A DNA stretch of 64,000 nt from Hypomyces perniciosus (taxonomy: Eukaryota; Ascomycota; Sordariomycetes; Hypocreales; Hypocreaceae): NCBI GenBank assembly GCA_008477525.1, contig SPDT01000004.1, forward strand, positions 2,604,001-2,668,000. Reading direction: 5' to 3'. Position 1 is the stretch's first letter; every line of letters starts with the position of its first letter. Below are positions 1 through 11,105 of the stretch, in pieces. The position numbers and the translations under genes were made by a program. The notes below the pieces were generated by a model. The model did not search any database. It was not told the DNA's origin and saw nothing but the letters and a program-made list of their open reading frames with translations.

Positions 1-1394
1 AAGAGCTTAGAAACCCCTCAAGCGAAGCTGCCTACTCACATTTTCTCAATCCGCGAGAACAGGATTCTGGAGTTGCACGAGAAAGACCCCCGGGCGGTCT
101 TCTCACACAACAAGAGCTTCTTTATGCGCGCATTCCCGGCTGGGCGTAGAATTGACAGTTCTAACCCGGACCCGAGCCTGTACTGGCGCAGAGGTGTCCA
201 GATGGTGGCCATGAATTGGCAGAGCATGGACGAAGGCATGATGCTCAACGAAGGAATGTTTGCGAATGAAGAGGGCTGGGTGCTGAAGCCGCCCGTATAT
301 CTGAGCTCCGACAAGACCATTGGGACTCTGGAGCACATCGCGGGTCATACGCTGGACCTCACCATCACCGTCTTCGCTGGCATGAATATCCCTACACAGA
401 GCGGCGATGACGCGGACAATGCACGCAACAGCAGCACCATTCGTCCATTAATCAAAGCGGAACTCCACCTTGGCGAGACGGAAAAGAGCAGCGGACAGAC
501 GCAGGATGGCTCATACAAGCAGCGAATAAGCGCAGTCAAGTCGGCGAATCCTCACTTTGGACAAGATGGCCAAAGGCTCAAATTTCACAAAATATCCAGG
601 GTCATAGAGGAGCTTAGCTTCCTTAGGTGAGTTTCTTCTTTTCTTTCTCTCTCTCTCCTTTTCCTTTTTCCTTTGCCGAAATCCCGGGACACTGCATGAT
701 AGTAATGTGATGCGATGCTCGTTCGTTTTCTCTGTTCAACAGGAGTGGTCTGCAAACGACTACTCGCAGTGGCCCAACTTGTGTTACGCTTGCTTGCTTG
801 GCAGCAACATGGTTGAGCGTTCCCCTGCATCTTGCATGCATTGCATTGAGCCAGGGCAAGTATCTCACCAAGCCGTCGGGCTTCTGCCGGTCACACATTC
901 CGCATCCACGAAGGCGTCTACTATTTATTATCCCTCTCCGTTGGTGCCCAAGTGAGCCGCGGTCGCCTGCATGTCTGATTCAATCTTCGGATCCAGGTTG
1001 TCGGGTTCCCTTGGCACAGCATACACCAACTTTCATTTCCCTCTTGTACTTCCATCCGAAGGTCCATGCACGAAATCATGTTCTGACGTGGCTCATACTT
1101 GCATCGTCCTACCCTATCCTTCCTTGTTTACCCTTACCCGTGTAAAACTCGAATCGTGTACTAGGGGGGTTGACGGAGAAGCACTTCCGTTACGCAAATG
1201 GCTGACCGATATTACCCCAAAGGCTCAAAATCGAAGATGCCTCGCGCAAAGTGAGCTCCCCGTGTCTCGCTTGGGCATGCATCCGACTCGACCGACTCCA
1301 GCGGGGCTATCGTTTCATTGAGCTCAAGGACATGAAGGGCAAGCCCGTTCAGGAAGGGAAGCTGCTCGTTAAGATTGCAAAGGTGCTGCGGTGA
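1..1394 (+). CDS. Phosphoinositide-specific phospholipase C, C-terminal part (5' truncated by window)
   Basis: Joined exons <1-626 and 1223-1394; frame 1 is open from the first base. The product hydrolyses PIP2 to IP3 and diacylglycerol in Ca2+ signalling. The opening residues (LPTHIFSIRENRILELHEKD) are followed by the PLC Y-box, with the conserved YWRRGVQMVAMNWQ and a later EGWVLKPP segment, then a C2 domain. Exon 1 stops in the C2 strand EELSFLR. The join R|LKIED continues the C2 domain through LAWACIRLDRLQRGY and KLLVKIAKVLR to TGA at 1392-1394. The intron (GTGAGT at 627, AAAG acceptor at 1222) is 596 bp, unusually long for this genome. The X domain and N-terminus lie outside the window. 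The family call is firm; the intron is inferred from frame and homology. Confidence 0.9.
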
Positions 1395-3081
1395 TGGGTG
1401 CGTAATCGGTGGCGATGATGGTGTCTGCTGAGTTGGCATAAACTCGTGAAACCTGGCCACGACGACGAATGATGTTTTGGCCAAGGTGTCTTGTTTCAAG
1501 TTGAGAACATATCTGCATGGCGTTTTAAGGCGTTTCCTTTTCCTTGTTTCTTTCTGTTTTGGCCGTATTATTTTCTGGGTTGCAGATGGATACTAGGTAC
1601 TCCGTAGTTCACCCCATGTTTTGGCATATACGAAGTACATCGATACACATACATCATACATCGTTGAGGGACAGAGAAAAAGACAGGGAAAGCGTTGGAG
1701 TAACTGGGCGTTGGCAAACGGGGCTGGAATTGAAATTGGGTGGGTTGTCAAACACACAGACAGACAAACAAGGAAATTGGGTTTTTTCTTTCTTTCTCAG
1801 AGCATGAATATCAGGCCATGTACGAGTACGTACGTGTGGCATCCATGTGTTGTTGGGTGCTGTTGTCCGTTGTTGTGTACTCGTAACGACGCCAGCAAAA
1901 CAGAGCAGAATTCAAAACACCGTCGGACAACGGGAATACAGCGCTCCCGGCCGAACACCCATTTTTTTTTCCCTTTCTTTCTTTCTTTTGATTAGATATT
2001 AGATGCTTTCTTTTCATCCCAACACATGATTATGATCATGGGTGCAAGTACTACGGAGTACGAGGACGCGTCTCTGCCTGACGGGCGGGAATGGCACACG
2101 GGTGTAGCCACACCTTGTTGCTTTGCTGTCCATACCTTAGGTTGTGTCACAGCCGCGCAATCCGTTTCATCACACAAAAATCTGCAGCGAGCCGCCGTCT
2201 TCCGTCCGTCCAACCGGGGGGGGGGAGGGGGGCAGTATAAGCCGATGAAGGACAGGTAAAAAAAAAAAACTCCGGAAAGACAAGATCGCTCCGGGAGGAG
2301 AGGAGGGAACATCGCCGAAGTGCGGGCAGATCCCTCCCCTGATGGTTCGTTTTCGCGCCAATTGGATGCGACGCTCAGGGACCTTGTCATTTGGCGTCTG
2401 CCAAGGCCTGTGAAGGTGATGCATCACCCTTTTTTTCTTTTTTCTTTCATTCAGAGAAATGTCACACTCATCAACAAGGGAGATACACGGGGGGGGCTCT
2501 TGATAGCAGAGGGATCAAGGGTTAAAGGTTAAACAGAGTGTTGTTCGTTGACGCAGGTGATTGGGAGTCTTGAGTGAGAGAGAGGAGGTGTTACGGCTGC
2601 TTCCGCAACGCCACAAGGGAACAACTCCCTCTCTACCTCGCTCACACACACACACTCTCTCTCTCTCACTTCCGTGTCATCATGTCGGCGTTCGTTTATC
2701 TGCACAGCTTGCCAAAGACGGAAGGGTGGCGGCGGCCGGTGGACGGCACAGCCCAATACACGCATGCACTACTTCCGTTAAACCGAGTACGAATTGCTTC
2801 TTACCTGTGTGTTGTTGGTTGCGCGTCGTTTCTGTGCTTCGAATCACCTCATGAGACATGCGTTGAGGAGGCGGCCGGGGATATGTGCCGCGGCGGGCGA
2901 CATGCTGTCCAAATGATGACTGGCGATGCAGCGCAGTTCTCGTGTTGGAACTGCTCTCGACACGTCACACTGAGACACCAAAAGGCCACCAACACCCCCG
3001 AGTCGCGACCGTTAGGTACGAGTAGAGTGGAGAAGCTTCGGCATGCGCATAGTGCGAGTACTCGTAGTAGTCGTCGGTCGG

Positions 3082-3095
3082 TACGAGTACTCGTA
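3082..3095. repeat. Perfect 14-bp palindrome TACGAGTACTCGTA
   Basis: The sequence TACGAGTACTCGTA equals its own reverse complement. The identical 14-mer recurs at 7326-7339. A shorter relative (CGAGTACTCG) lies at 3055-3064. Function unknown. Confidence 0.9.
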
Positions 3096-3580
3096 AGCAC
3101 ATCTGCACCATCTGTATGTACATACCTACATACATACGTGTATGGATGGAGCATGTCAAAGAAACTTCCCGTAGTTTGACATGCTGGGGTATTAGTTGAC
3201 GTCCTATTGGGCCAAATGTCTCGGTCTACTTCGGCGTCGTGCAAGTCTATCCGGATCTGGCGCATTGTTCTGTTTCTCATAATCCTGCCAGGAATCTGCG
3301 CTGCATCTGGCAGCTTCCTGGCACATTACGCCTCAGGGAATATAACATTGTGGGTGTGCTCATGAGTCGTGCTGAGTACGATGAGGCATATCGATTTTCT
3401 AATCTGCCATAATCAGCATCGAATGTTTCCCATCACCCTTCATTGGCCGAGCTCGATGAGACACGCCCGCGGTGGGACTACATAAGTTACATCGTCGAAT
3501 AAGCAATAAGCAATAAGCGTGTGATTTCGGCATTCGGTCATCAAAGGAGGATATGGCGGTTGGCTTAAAGCCGTGGACCG

Positions 3581-3611
3581 GTAGTAGTAGTAGTAGTAGT
3601 AGTAGTAGTAC
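3581..3611. repeat. (GTA)n microsatellite
   Basis: About ten tandem GTA units, ending in TACTCCGTA, one of the window's recurrent intergenic motifs. It lies outside genes. Confidence 0.9.
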
Positions 3612-4491
3612 TCCGTATCATCTTATCCACTTGTCTGGTCCGATAGCATCTTGGTGATGGTGGACTTGACGTTCTCCAGGAGTTGGGACTCAGACATGGT
3701 GGGTGGGTTGTGATCGATGCGGCAGTGATCTCGGTAAGAGTAGTAATAGTAGTACTGCCTAGTCTAGTACGGAATACCGGAGCCTTCCTGATAAGGTATT
3801 CGGTGAGTAAGAAGAGAACTGCAATGCCAAAGACGGCATGGCATGTGAACCGTTCTCGCATTCTCAGATGCTGCAATTGGCGAAACATGCACCCACGTCC
3901 TTCAAGTGTCTCAGTATCCGATGGATGGCATTCACCGCGATTACCGTTGGGGCCGAAGGACCCTTGCCCCGACCACTCGGACTGCACCAGCGACATTGAT
4001 CAAAGCCCCTCAGGCACAGAGCAGTTGTAGTAGTACTTCGTAGAGGTTGAGGAGTTGGATTTGTGGGATGATCACGAACCCTGCGGCAATGACGTCGGCC
4101 CGGGATGAGAGTTGCTCTGTGCACACGCACCTTTCGTTGATTGGCTAGTGTTTCTTCACCTTAATAAGACATCATGGGGGTGGATCTGCGACTGTGCAGT
4201 CACGATGGATGCGGCCCCGGGATAGTCGGGGCCTCGTATGAATGTGAGAACCGGGTGAGTGGTACTACTCGTAGTGGACGGAGGACAAAGCGCATGTTGA
4301 AAGCAACGCTGTCAACCTGTGCGCCAGATGTGACTTATCATCTGAGACTCAAGGAGACCTCGCCGTTCTGTGCCTCATGACCGGTGGATCTGACAAGCCA
4401 AGTCCAACGGTTCAAAATAGCAACCCGTACGGGAGTACATGCTCCCTCCGTCCTCGTACGAGTCGAGTGTGCCAGGTTGACAGATAAGCGT

Positions 4492-4510
4492 ACGAGTACG
4501 GAGTACTCGT
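4492..4510. repeat. Inverted repeat ACGAGTAC-GGA-GTACTCGT
   Basis: Two perfect 8-bp arms are separated by 3 bp, so the TACGAGTAC and GGAGTAC motif types overlap. A 10-bp palindrome CTCGTACGAG lies just upstream at 4453-4462. Confidence 0.9.
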
Positions 4511-5210
4511 CGTAATGGAGACATCCGAAAATATACCGAGTCAGAGCTTACCATTGCGTCTGCTACCCTGGGCAAAGGAATCTGACATGTTCCTGACTAT
4601 GCCAGAGGGTTGCATGGATGTCCACTAACGGACCAGACTTGTCTGCCTGATGCCTTCACGAGTGCAGGCGGAGACCTTGCACTTCTCTCCAAAAGGCCTC
4701 GTTCATGCATCCCAGGGCAGTGGTACAAGCTAGTGTGTATCCAGACTGTTGGATAGTGCTTCTTGTGCGGCGTGCCCAGGCTCAGTGATCCAGAATCGGA
4801 AATCCCCACTGATGGTTAGAATAACGTTTCCCCATTCATTCGCAGTAGTGCCAACTAGTAACAGTCCCCTTTTTTTTTTCTTAGTTTTTCTTTTCTTTTT
4901 TTAGTTCGCTGACCCCTCCGGAGCGGCGGCCGAAGAGTGTCGGCTTTGTGTGTCCTGGCCTGGATGCCAAATCAGGAGGCTCTCGTTAGTGTGGACTGCC
5001 CTAGGACCGGGATGGTTTGCAAGCTTCACCCCTGGCCTGTGCTACTGTGAGTGGATATTACAGCGCTCATCTCAGATGACGAGGTGGGGCCCAAAAGAAA
5101 TAGGCGGCTTCTTGGCGAGGCTGTTCTGCACCACTCCATTCAATGTAAGAGAGTGGGCAATGTTTGATACGAGCGCGCTCAACTCGTAGAGGAGGCTAGG
5201 TATGGCATGT

Positions 5211-5222
5211 ACTCGTACGAGT
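5211..5222. repeat. Perfect 12-bp palindrome ACTCGTACGAGT
   Basis: A perfect palindrome of the TACTCGTA/TACGAGTA family in non-coding sequence. Confidence 0.9.
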
Positions 5223-7325
5223 GCTATCTATTAGTTGGGGTCAGGAGGCTGGACATGGATTCTGTGTTGGACGCTGCAGGGCTGTTGGACTTCCGGGGCC
5301 GGTCGCCTTGATTGGTGTCCCGGTAGAGGCAAAAGCAAATCTGGTGCGCAAACCACCAAATCGAAAACTCGGCTATCATGATCAAAGGTCGTTTTTGAGC
5401 CTTTCGGTTGTCTGTGTGCTGTTGTGCGCCAGCATCGACATCTCCCTCAACCTTGGGTTCGGCAGAGGTTCATGAGCTTGGACTTCTCCCGAATGTACTC
5501 CGTGCCTATGTACATACTAATAGATAGACTAAGTCGTAACTAGTACTGCAGATAGCTCTTCTAGTGTTTGTGCTGGGTAGCCCCGGACCAGCTGAGGAAG
5601 CGCCGCAAGTTTGCTTTTCCATACAGACGCTGCTGGACATCCGCCTCGTCATGGGACCGGGGTGTGCTGAATCTGATGCAAAAAAAGCTCTTGGTTGACG
5701 GGAATTCGATGCTCACAGAAGGAGCGCTGCTGCTGTAGTACGAGTAGTAGTGTGGATTCGTGCCGCATAGGTACTGACTGACATTTGCCGGAGTATGCAT
5801 GATAAGGAACTGGCGGGCGACAACGATGTGATTAGCTTGAGAGATGGAACAACAGCAAACAATAGTGGTTAATGGTCATCTAAATGTACATACTACGGAG
5901 TACATCATACATACAAGCTTGGGTTAGCACAATCGAACGGTTGTGGCAATGGCGTTCGCGATGGGTAGATGCGATATATCTTGCAGCCAGATCGCCTGCA
6001 CGGAAGACGCTCGTTTGAATCGTGGTGGCGTTTGCGGTCGCATCCAAAGTATTTGGTACGCTTGGATCGGTACTACTCGTAGTAGTATTAGGCTGTTGCC
6101 AGAACAGTGCGATGGCGTCAAGCGCCAGGGGGAAAACTTGAAAAGCTGCCCGGTCACCGGTCAAGGAAAAAGCAAAGAAGGTAAGGAAAAAGCGCCTCAT
6201 CCCAGACAAAACCCTCCTCTTGGCAAAGTGGGTTTAGGCCCCTTCTCTCGCCTGTGTTTTCCCTGTGGCCCTAGACCCCATCTGTCAAGACGAACGAGCC
6301 GCTTATCTGGCAATAGTATCTACTATTATGTACTACTAGTACGAAGTACCACGAATAGTTTTAGATGGGGGAACTCCTCATATAAAGATACCCGTAGGCT
6401 TATTTGTAAGGTTGGTGCTAGTATAAAGGTAAGTTGAGATGTGAGGCGCAAGGCGCAAATACTGTGTAGTACCATTCTCATGGGGCCGTGAATAATTATC
6501 CGGAAAATCAAGGTGTCTTAAAGTATCTATTGTCCATTACTTCGTATGTACAGCCCAAGAAGAGGAAAGGCTCCATCTCTACTCCGTAATGAGAGATGAC
6601 AAAAAAACGGCGGCTTCAGAAACTGAGAATTTGAGTTTGCATGTTTGCTTTGGCTTCGCTTGAGCTGAGCCCAGGGCTACATGGAGCTATGACAATTGGA
6701 GAATCTGGTTGGTCCATATGCAGTTGAAGGAGGAATAAAAAATGGAAAAGGAAACGGACATGGGACATGGGACGTCATACCGTACGGGGGTGTCTGCCAC
6801 AGACAGGATCACTGGGACATGGGCAAAAGCAACGATCTGGTCGAGATGGTGGTGTGGGGTGCATAAGTTGGTAGCTTTTTTGGGGGCTACTCTGAAAGCC
6901 AAACTCCAAGAACGTCTTAACGAGGCCTGAAATGGGGGTTGGCTGCGCGAGATTTCTGAGAGGTGACGAGGAATAACGAAAAATGATGGGTAACAAAGTA
7001 AAAATAAAATTACGAGCCAGAATTGGGCGATGGTGCGAACAAGTTCGGGATGGGCAAATATGGCGGTCACTTGATACTACATATCAGGATGAGTACGAAG
7101 TAATAAAGATCTACTATACTACTACCAACTAACAGAAGAATGTCCAACGGACTCGTAATACACAGAGCTCGTAAAGCTCGTGCTTTCTTCTTCTTGTTGG
7201 CCTCTGTGGATGTGATTATAGTGACTGTAAACAAGATGGGGTCGTGCGTCGACTCCGTATCCGTTGCCGACGCTGCTCGCCGTCCTCCTCAAGGCGTATT
7301 GCGTGCTCATTTCTTTGAGTACTAC

Positions 7326-7339
7326 TACGAGTACTCGTA
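7326..7339. repeat. Perfect 14-bp palindrome TACGAGTACTCGTA (second copy)
   Basis: Identical to the palindrome at 3082-3095. The flanks differ, so this is not a copy from a longer duplication. Confidence 0.9.
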
Positions 7340-8438
7340 CTATGTAAATGCCGATGTGTCTCGTGAGCTACCTCGGAATAGTCCCGCTATGATGCTTTGT
7401 TGGTGGAGGTAGCAGTAGTCGTTCATGGTGGCGATGTACGAGTAGGTATGTATTCGTACAAGTATGAGTATCAGTACTCCGCATGTGGTTGTTGTGTGGT
7501 GCGATATCTGTCGTTTCTTTTGTCGGAACATATCAGACGGATGTTGACGAGAGCGCAGCTGGGGTCAAGTATGTACTCTAACAATCCGCCGAATGTGCAA
7601 ATGTGCAAGGGTAGCAGTACATAGCTGCAGGGTTTCTCGGGCCTGTGGAACCGAGCACGGCGACCTGGCCGTGACCAATCTAAGGTCGCCGATCATCCTG
7701 TTCTTGTCAACGGAACATCCTCCCGTACTCATGCCACCAGTCATGGTAGGCCTATCTATCTACGAGTAGGTATCCATGGCCAGGCTGGGCGTGGGGAGCC
7801 TCTATGCATATGTACATGAACAGTGTGCACGAAACATGTCGTGCTACCACACCCCAAGCACGACGCGCTGTTCTTCGCATCTGCACTTCGTACATATGGA
7901 TCATGGCCAGCGTTTTAGGTAACTTGTGTGCTCGTACCAACACGTGGGTCCGGCATCTGTGTGCAGTGCTACGCTACTTCGTAGTGGCTATCATCTTATT
8001 AAGAGAGTCCATGTCTGTGCCTATCAAAGACTAAAAAAAAGCTCACCATCTGGCAGAGCCCGTATTCAACGGATCCGTTGACCTCCGTTGGAGCCGTATC
8101 GGCATTCTGCAAGGTGCCTCTGAGGCTGCACCAGTGGGGGGGCGGTCCCGGCTGTAAGGATCGCCATTGATTACCAGGGGTCCGTCGATGTTAGCTGGGG
8201 ATTCCGATCCAGGATGCAGGATATGGGTGCTGGCATCGTTGTCTGTAGCACTAGTACTCCTCAGTTAGTTAGTATGCACTTGTATGACTGCGTTCATGGG
8301 CAGACGGCGGCTTGTACCACTAGCTGCTGGCTGTTGGCCGGAGTTTGGGAGACTTCTTCATCGGGGCTGCAAAGGGCCGCACATGGCCGTTGCGGGTGAC
8401 CAGTCACTCGACCAGGTTGTCGGTCAGTCGGTGTTGCC

Positions 8439-8466
8439 GTGAGTGAGTGAGTAAGTGAGTGAGGGA
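8439..8466. repeat. (GTGA)n microsatellite
   Basis: Imperfect GAGT/GTGA tetramer repeat with one GTAA interruption. A similar tract lies at 18381-18408. Confidence 0.85.
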
Positions 8467-8805
8467 GTGCAGTAGCCGACGCGGACATGCGCTTCGCTGG
8501 CGGGATGCCGCCATGTATGATTCCATGTATTATTGTGTCTTTTGCAGTGGATTTTTGAAATTATCTGCCCGCCAACAAGAAGATGGGACATTTGTAGAAG
8601 GAAGTCTGCATGTCCGGCCCGCGAGTAACAGAGTCACCTGCTCTTCTGCCAGGACCCGTTCAAAGACGGCAACTCATCGGCCTGGCAAGATTATCTACCC
8701 TTAGTGCGGGAGGGACTAGTAAAATGAAGGAGGCGGCGTGCCTATCAATGCTCGAACAAGAATGTTTCTGGGAGCAAAGCCATGCATGAAAAAGTCAGTC
8801 AGCAT

Positions 8806-8837
8806 GGAGTACTCCGTACAACGTACGTAACGGAGTA
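8806..8837. repeat. Palindrome GGAGTACTCC plus inverted TACTCCGT...ACGGAGTA
   Basis: A 10-bp perfect palindrome at 8806-8815 overlaps an 8-bp inverted repeat (8810-8817 with 8830-8837). The loop itself contains the palindrome ACGTACGT. Confidence 0.85.
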
Positions 8838-9601
8838 TCTTATCCTGCTGGGTTGCATGCGCGAGTCTGTACGTGATGACGTTCCTGGACACTTGATTCA
8901 GTGATTCAAGCATGACTCCCTTCGTAGCGTTGCCACAAAACTGCACTTCTTTTTTTTGTCACTTCCTGTCAATCATACTTGACCTCATAATAGGCTAAAA
9001 ATGAATACAGAGGGGGAAAGGAGTGGAAAAAGGAAAGCGGCAAACAGAAAAAAAAGTTGCAAAGTAAGAAAAAAAAAACAAGCCCGATACGGAGTAATGC
9101 ATTTTATTACTGTTGTTACCTATTTTCGTTTGCTTGGTCGGGCTTGGCAACTTATTTCCAAAGGCGGGCTGGGACTCAGAATTTGAGATACCGGGTTGAC
9201 CTGAATTGGTGAGTTTGAGTTTGCTTTGTTAGCAGGCAGTCATCAGTCGACCTGTCGGGAGCGTTTGCTCCCCATCACCTTGGCACTAGGAACTACCTAG
9301 TAGCAGCCAGATCGCATTCGGGCGCTGCACCACTGTACTCGTAATAAAATTGATTGAACGGAGTACGAAGTAATGACTACGTAACTGGCTCCAGCTCTGT
9401 TTGGCAGCCCAGGCCCTGCGCAGACACCATTGGATGCCTCGGATGTAACTCGTCCCTTTTGATTCTTTTTTTCTCGTTCCTTCAAGGTAAGGTTTTCTAC
9501 CATTCCCATTATATTCTAACCCCATTCCACACATCTGATATATGTCATATATCCTTCCCCGCTAATGCCCCTCGTCCGCAACCCTTGTCAGCGACGTTTT
9601 T

Positions 9602-9619
9602 GTACTCGTACACGAGTAC
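9602..9619. repeat. Inverted repeat GTACTCGT-AC-ACGAGTAC
   Basis: Perfect 8-bp arms around a 2-bp centre; another member of the GTAC-centred palindrome family. Confidence 0.9.
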
Positions 9620-9871
9620 GACTAAAACGGAGCATGTAGGATATGTATGTGCGACCACCAGGCAGGGCATCCCTCGCTTGCTCCAGGCATTCATTTGCCC
9701 TACTGGGCACGCCCTGCTTCTTCGAGGTTGCCAACATACCGACCAGGTTCTTGGGCCTGTCCCGTCTGGGACACTGACTGTATGTACTGGGCTCTTTGAG
9801 AATCATGATCCAATCAAGAACTGTCCGCCATCGCCATTAAGGCCCGTCATCAGTCAGTTAGTCAGTCAGTG

Positions 9872-9898
9872 TGTCTGCGTCTGTGTCTGTGTCTGTGC
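9872..9898. repeat. (TGTCTG)n-like microsatellite
   Basis: GTGTCTGCG followed by repeated TGTGTC/TCTGTG units, preceded by CAGT repeats. Non-coding. Confidence 0.7.
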
Positions 9899-10786
9899 TT
9901 GGTCGCATGTACGAGTACATAACTCCTACTACTGTACTAGTAGCACCACATATGTACTCGTATGTACTCGTATGTATGTGTCTCTTCCACCCCTGGCCTG
10001 TCTTCTCCATACTTTCTTCTTTTTCTTTTTCTGTCCATTGCCTTGCTCCACCAACGCTTCTTGAGAGCCGCCGCGCAGCGCCACACAGTCCACACCCCCC
10101 CCTTACTCAAGAAAACTAAAACACCCCCTACTCGTACGAAGAAGTAATGATAATAGCATCTCATCAGACTCGTCAGAGGTCTCACAGCCGATATGACACG
10201 TCTGCTCCTGGCGTCAAATCCGCCCCAACCCAGGGCTGTCCGAGACCCTCGGCCGCCAGCCTACCGATCATCCAAATGCCATACGACCCATGGCTGGAGG
10301 CACAGACGTCTTGGACCGTCCATTCCCGCCTTGCCTTTGCCGCCCCCTCCCCAGCACTCCAGGAAGCACCCCCCCTGGTCCACGCCGTCGACTTGTCACA
10401 CTTGACCATCTTTACGGTCTTGGATGCTGCTGTTCCTGAAGTTTGATAGCACATATTTCAGAATCGAGAGCCCCCAACCCAAAACCATAAATGCCAACGG
10501 CCCCCACGCCTTTTTTTCTCACTCAACTGAACCAGCTTCAAGCTTCACTCGACTCAATTGCATCTGGACATCTCACTCGAACTTCATCTTTCAGACGACC
10601 CCACATCAATCCTCTGGCCCTATAATAGCCCACCAGCGCCTCGACCTGTCTGTCTACCACCATCCATACTACTACTACTACTACCACTGCCACTACTACC
10701 ACCAACGCTATCAACACAGTCGCGGCCGCCCTCAGGCATTGCCATCCCTCGTCTCGAGAAAACCATCACTCCAACGTTCAGCCATC

Positions 10787-11105
10787 ATGCCCCTCTCACA
10801 TCAACTGCGCAGCATTCAACTGTCTCTTGTCCCTGCCGCCCCAGAAATCCCAGGCCCCTCATCACAAGGGTCTGTTCCACCGGAGGGCATCATCGTGTGG
10901 GGTCCCAAGGTCAGTCAACTCCATACGCCAGTGAGTGCTACTCATTGATGGGGCTCAGGACGCAGAACCCGTACTAACAGCTTGGTAGATTCCTGGCACA
11001 AGATGCCCGACCTGTGCACAGAACGGCAAGGAGGTTTGGGTCATCCCAGGCCGGTGTTGTGGCTACTGCGGCACACCGTGTGATGGACATGAGAGCCATC
11101 ATTGA
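10787..11105 (+). CDS. Small cysteine-paired (zinc-ribbon-like) protein, unknown function
   Basis: Proposed exons 10787-10909 and 10989-11105 give 79 residues. The ATG follows a CT-rich, TATAATA-containing leader. The intron starts GTCAGT, has a TACTAAC branch site at 10972-10978 and ends at GGTAG (10988). The second exon encodes CPTC and, about 18 residues later, CCGYCGTPC, an arrangement suggesting a small zinc ribbon; it ends in ESHH. I do not recognise the family. A competing model takes the earlier acceptor CAG at 10980, shifts the frame and splices again at 11106 (GTGAGT) to 11159, which also stays open but loses the cysteine pattern. Oddity: the GTGAGT donor directly abuts the TGA of the preferred model. 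Confidence 0.5.

Larger units (their letters stand above)
1395..10786. other. Gene-poor intergenic region, about 9.4 kb
   Basis: No coding region here is convincing. Open frames are short, lack recognisable domains and overlap low-complexity sequence. The stretch holds poly-pyrimidine runs, microsatellites and many copies of short motifs related to TACGGAGTA, TACGAAGTA and TACGAGTA, several in palindromic pairs listed separately. The last 150 bp or so (CT-rich, TATAATA at 10621, CTA/ACC repeats) look like a promoter and 5' leader for the small gene that follows. Unrecognised small genes or non-coding RNAs cannot be excluded. Confidence 0.6.

Noticed and set aside
743..955. Possible extra PLC exon after the CAG at 742
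   Set aside because: Translated frames do not resemble a C2 domain, whereas the join 626|1223 does so perfectly.
2574..3179. 201-codon open frame on the + strand
   Set aside because: Contains CA/CT microsatellite translation and palindromic motifs, no similarity to any known family.
9354..10064. Open frame of 236 codons on the + strand
   Set aside because: Composition follows pyrimidine tracts and a TGTCTG repeat; no domain and no plausible start context.
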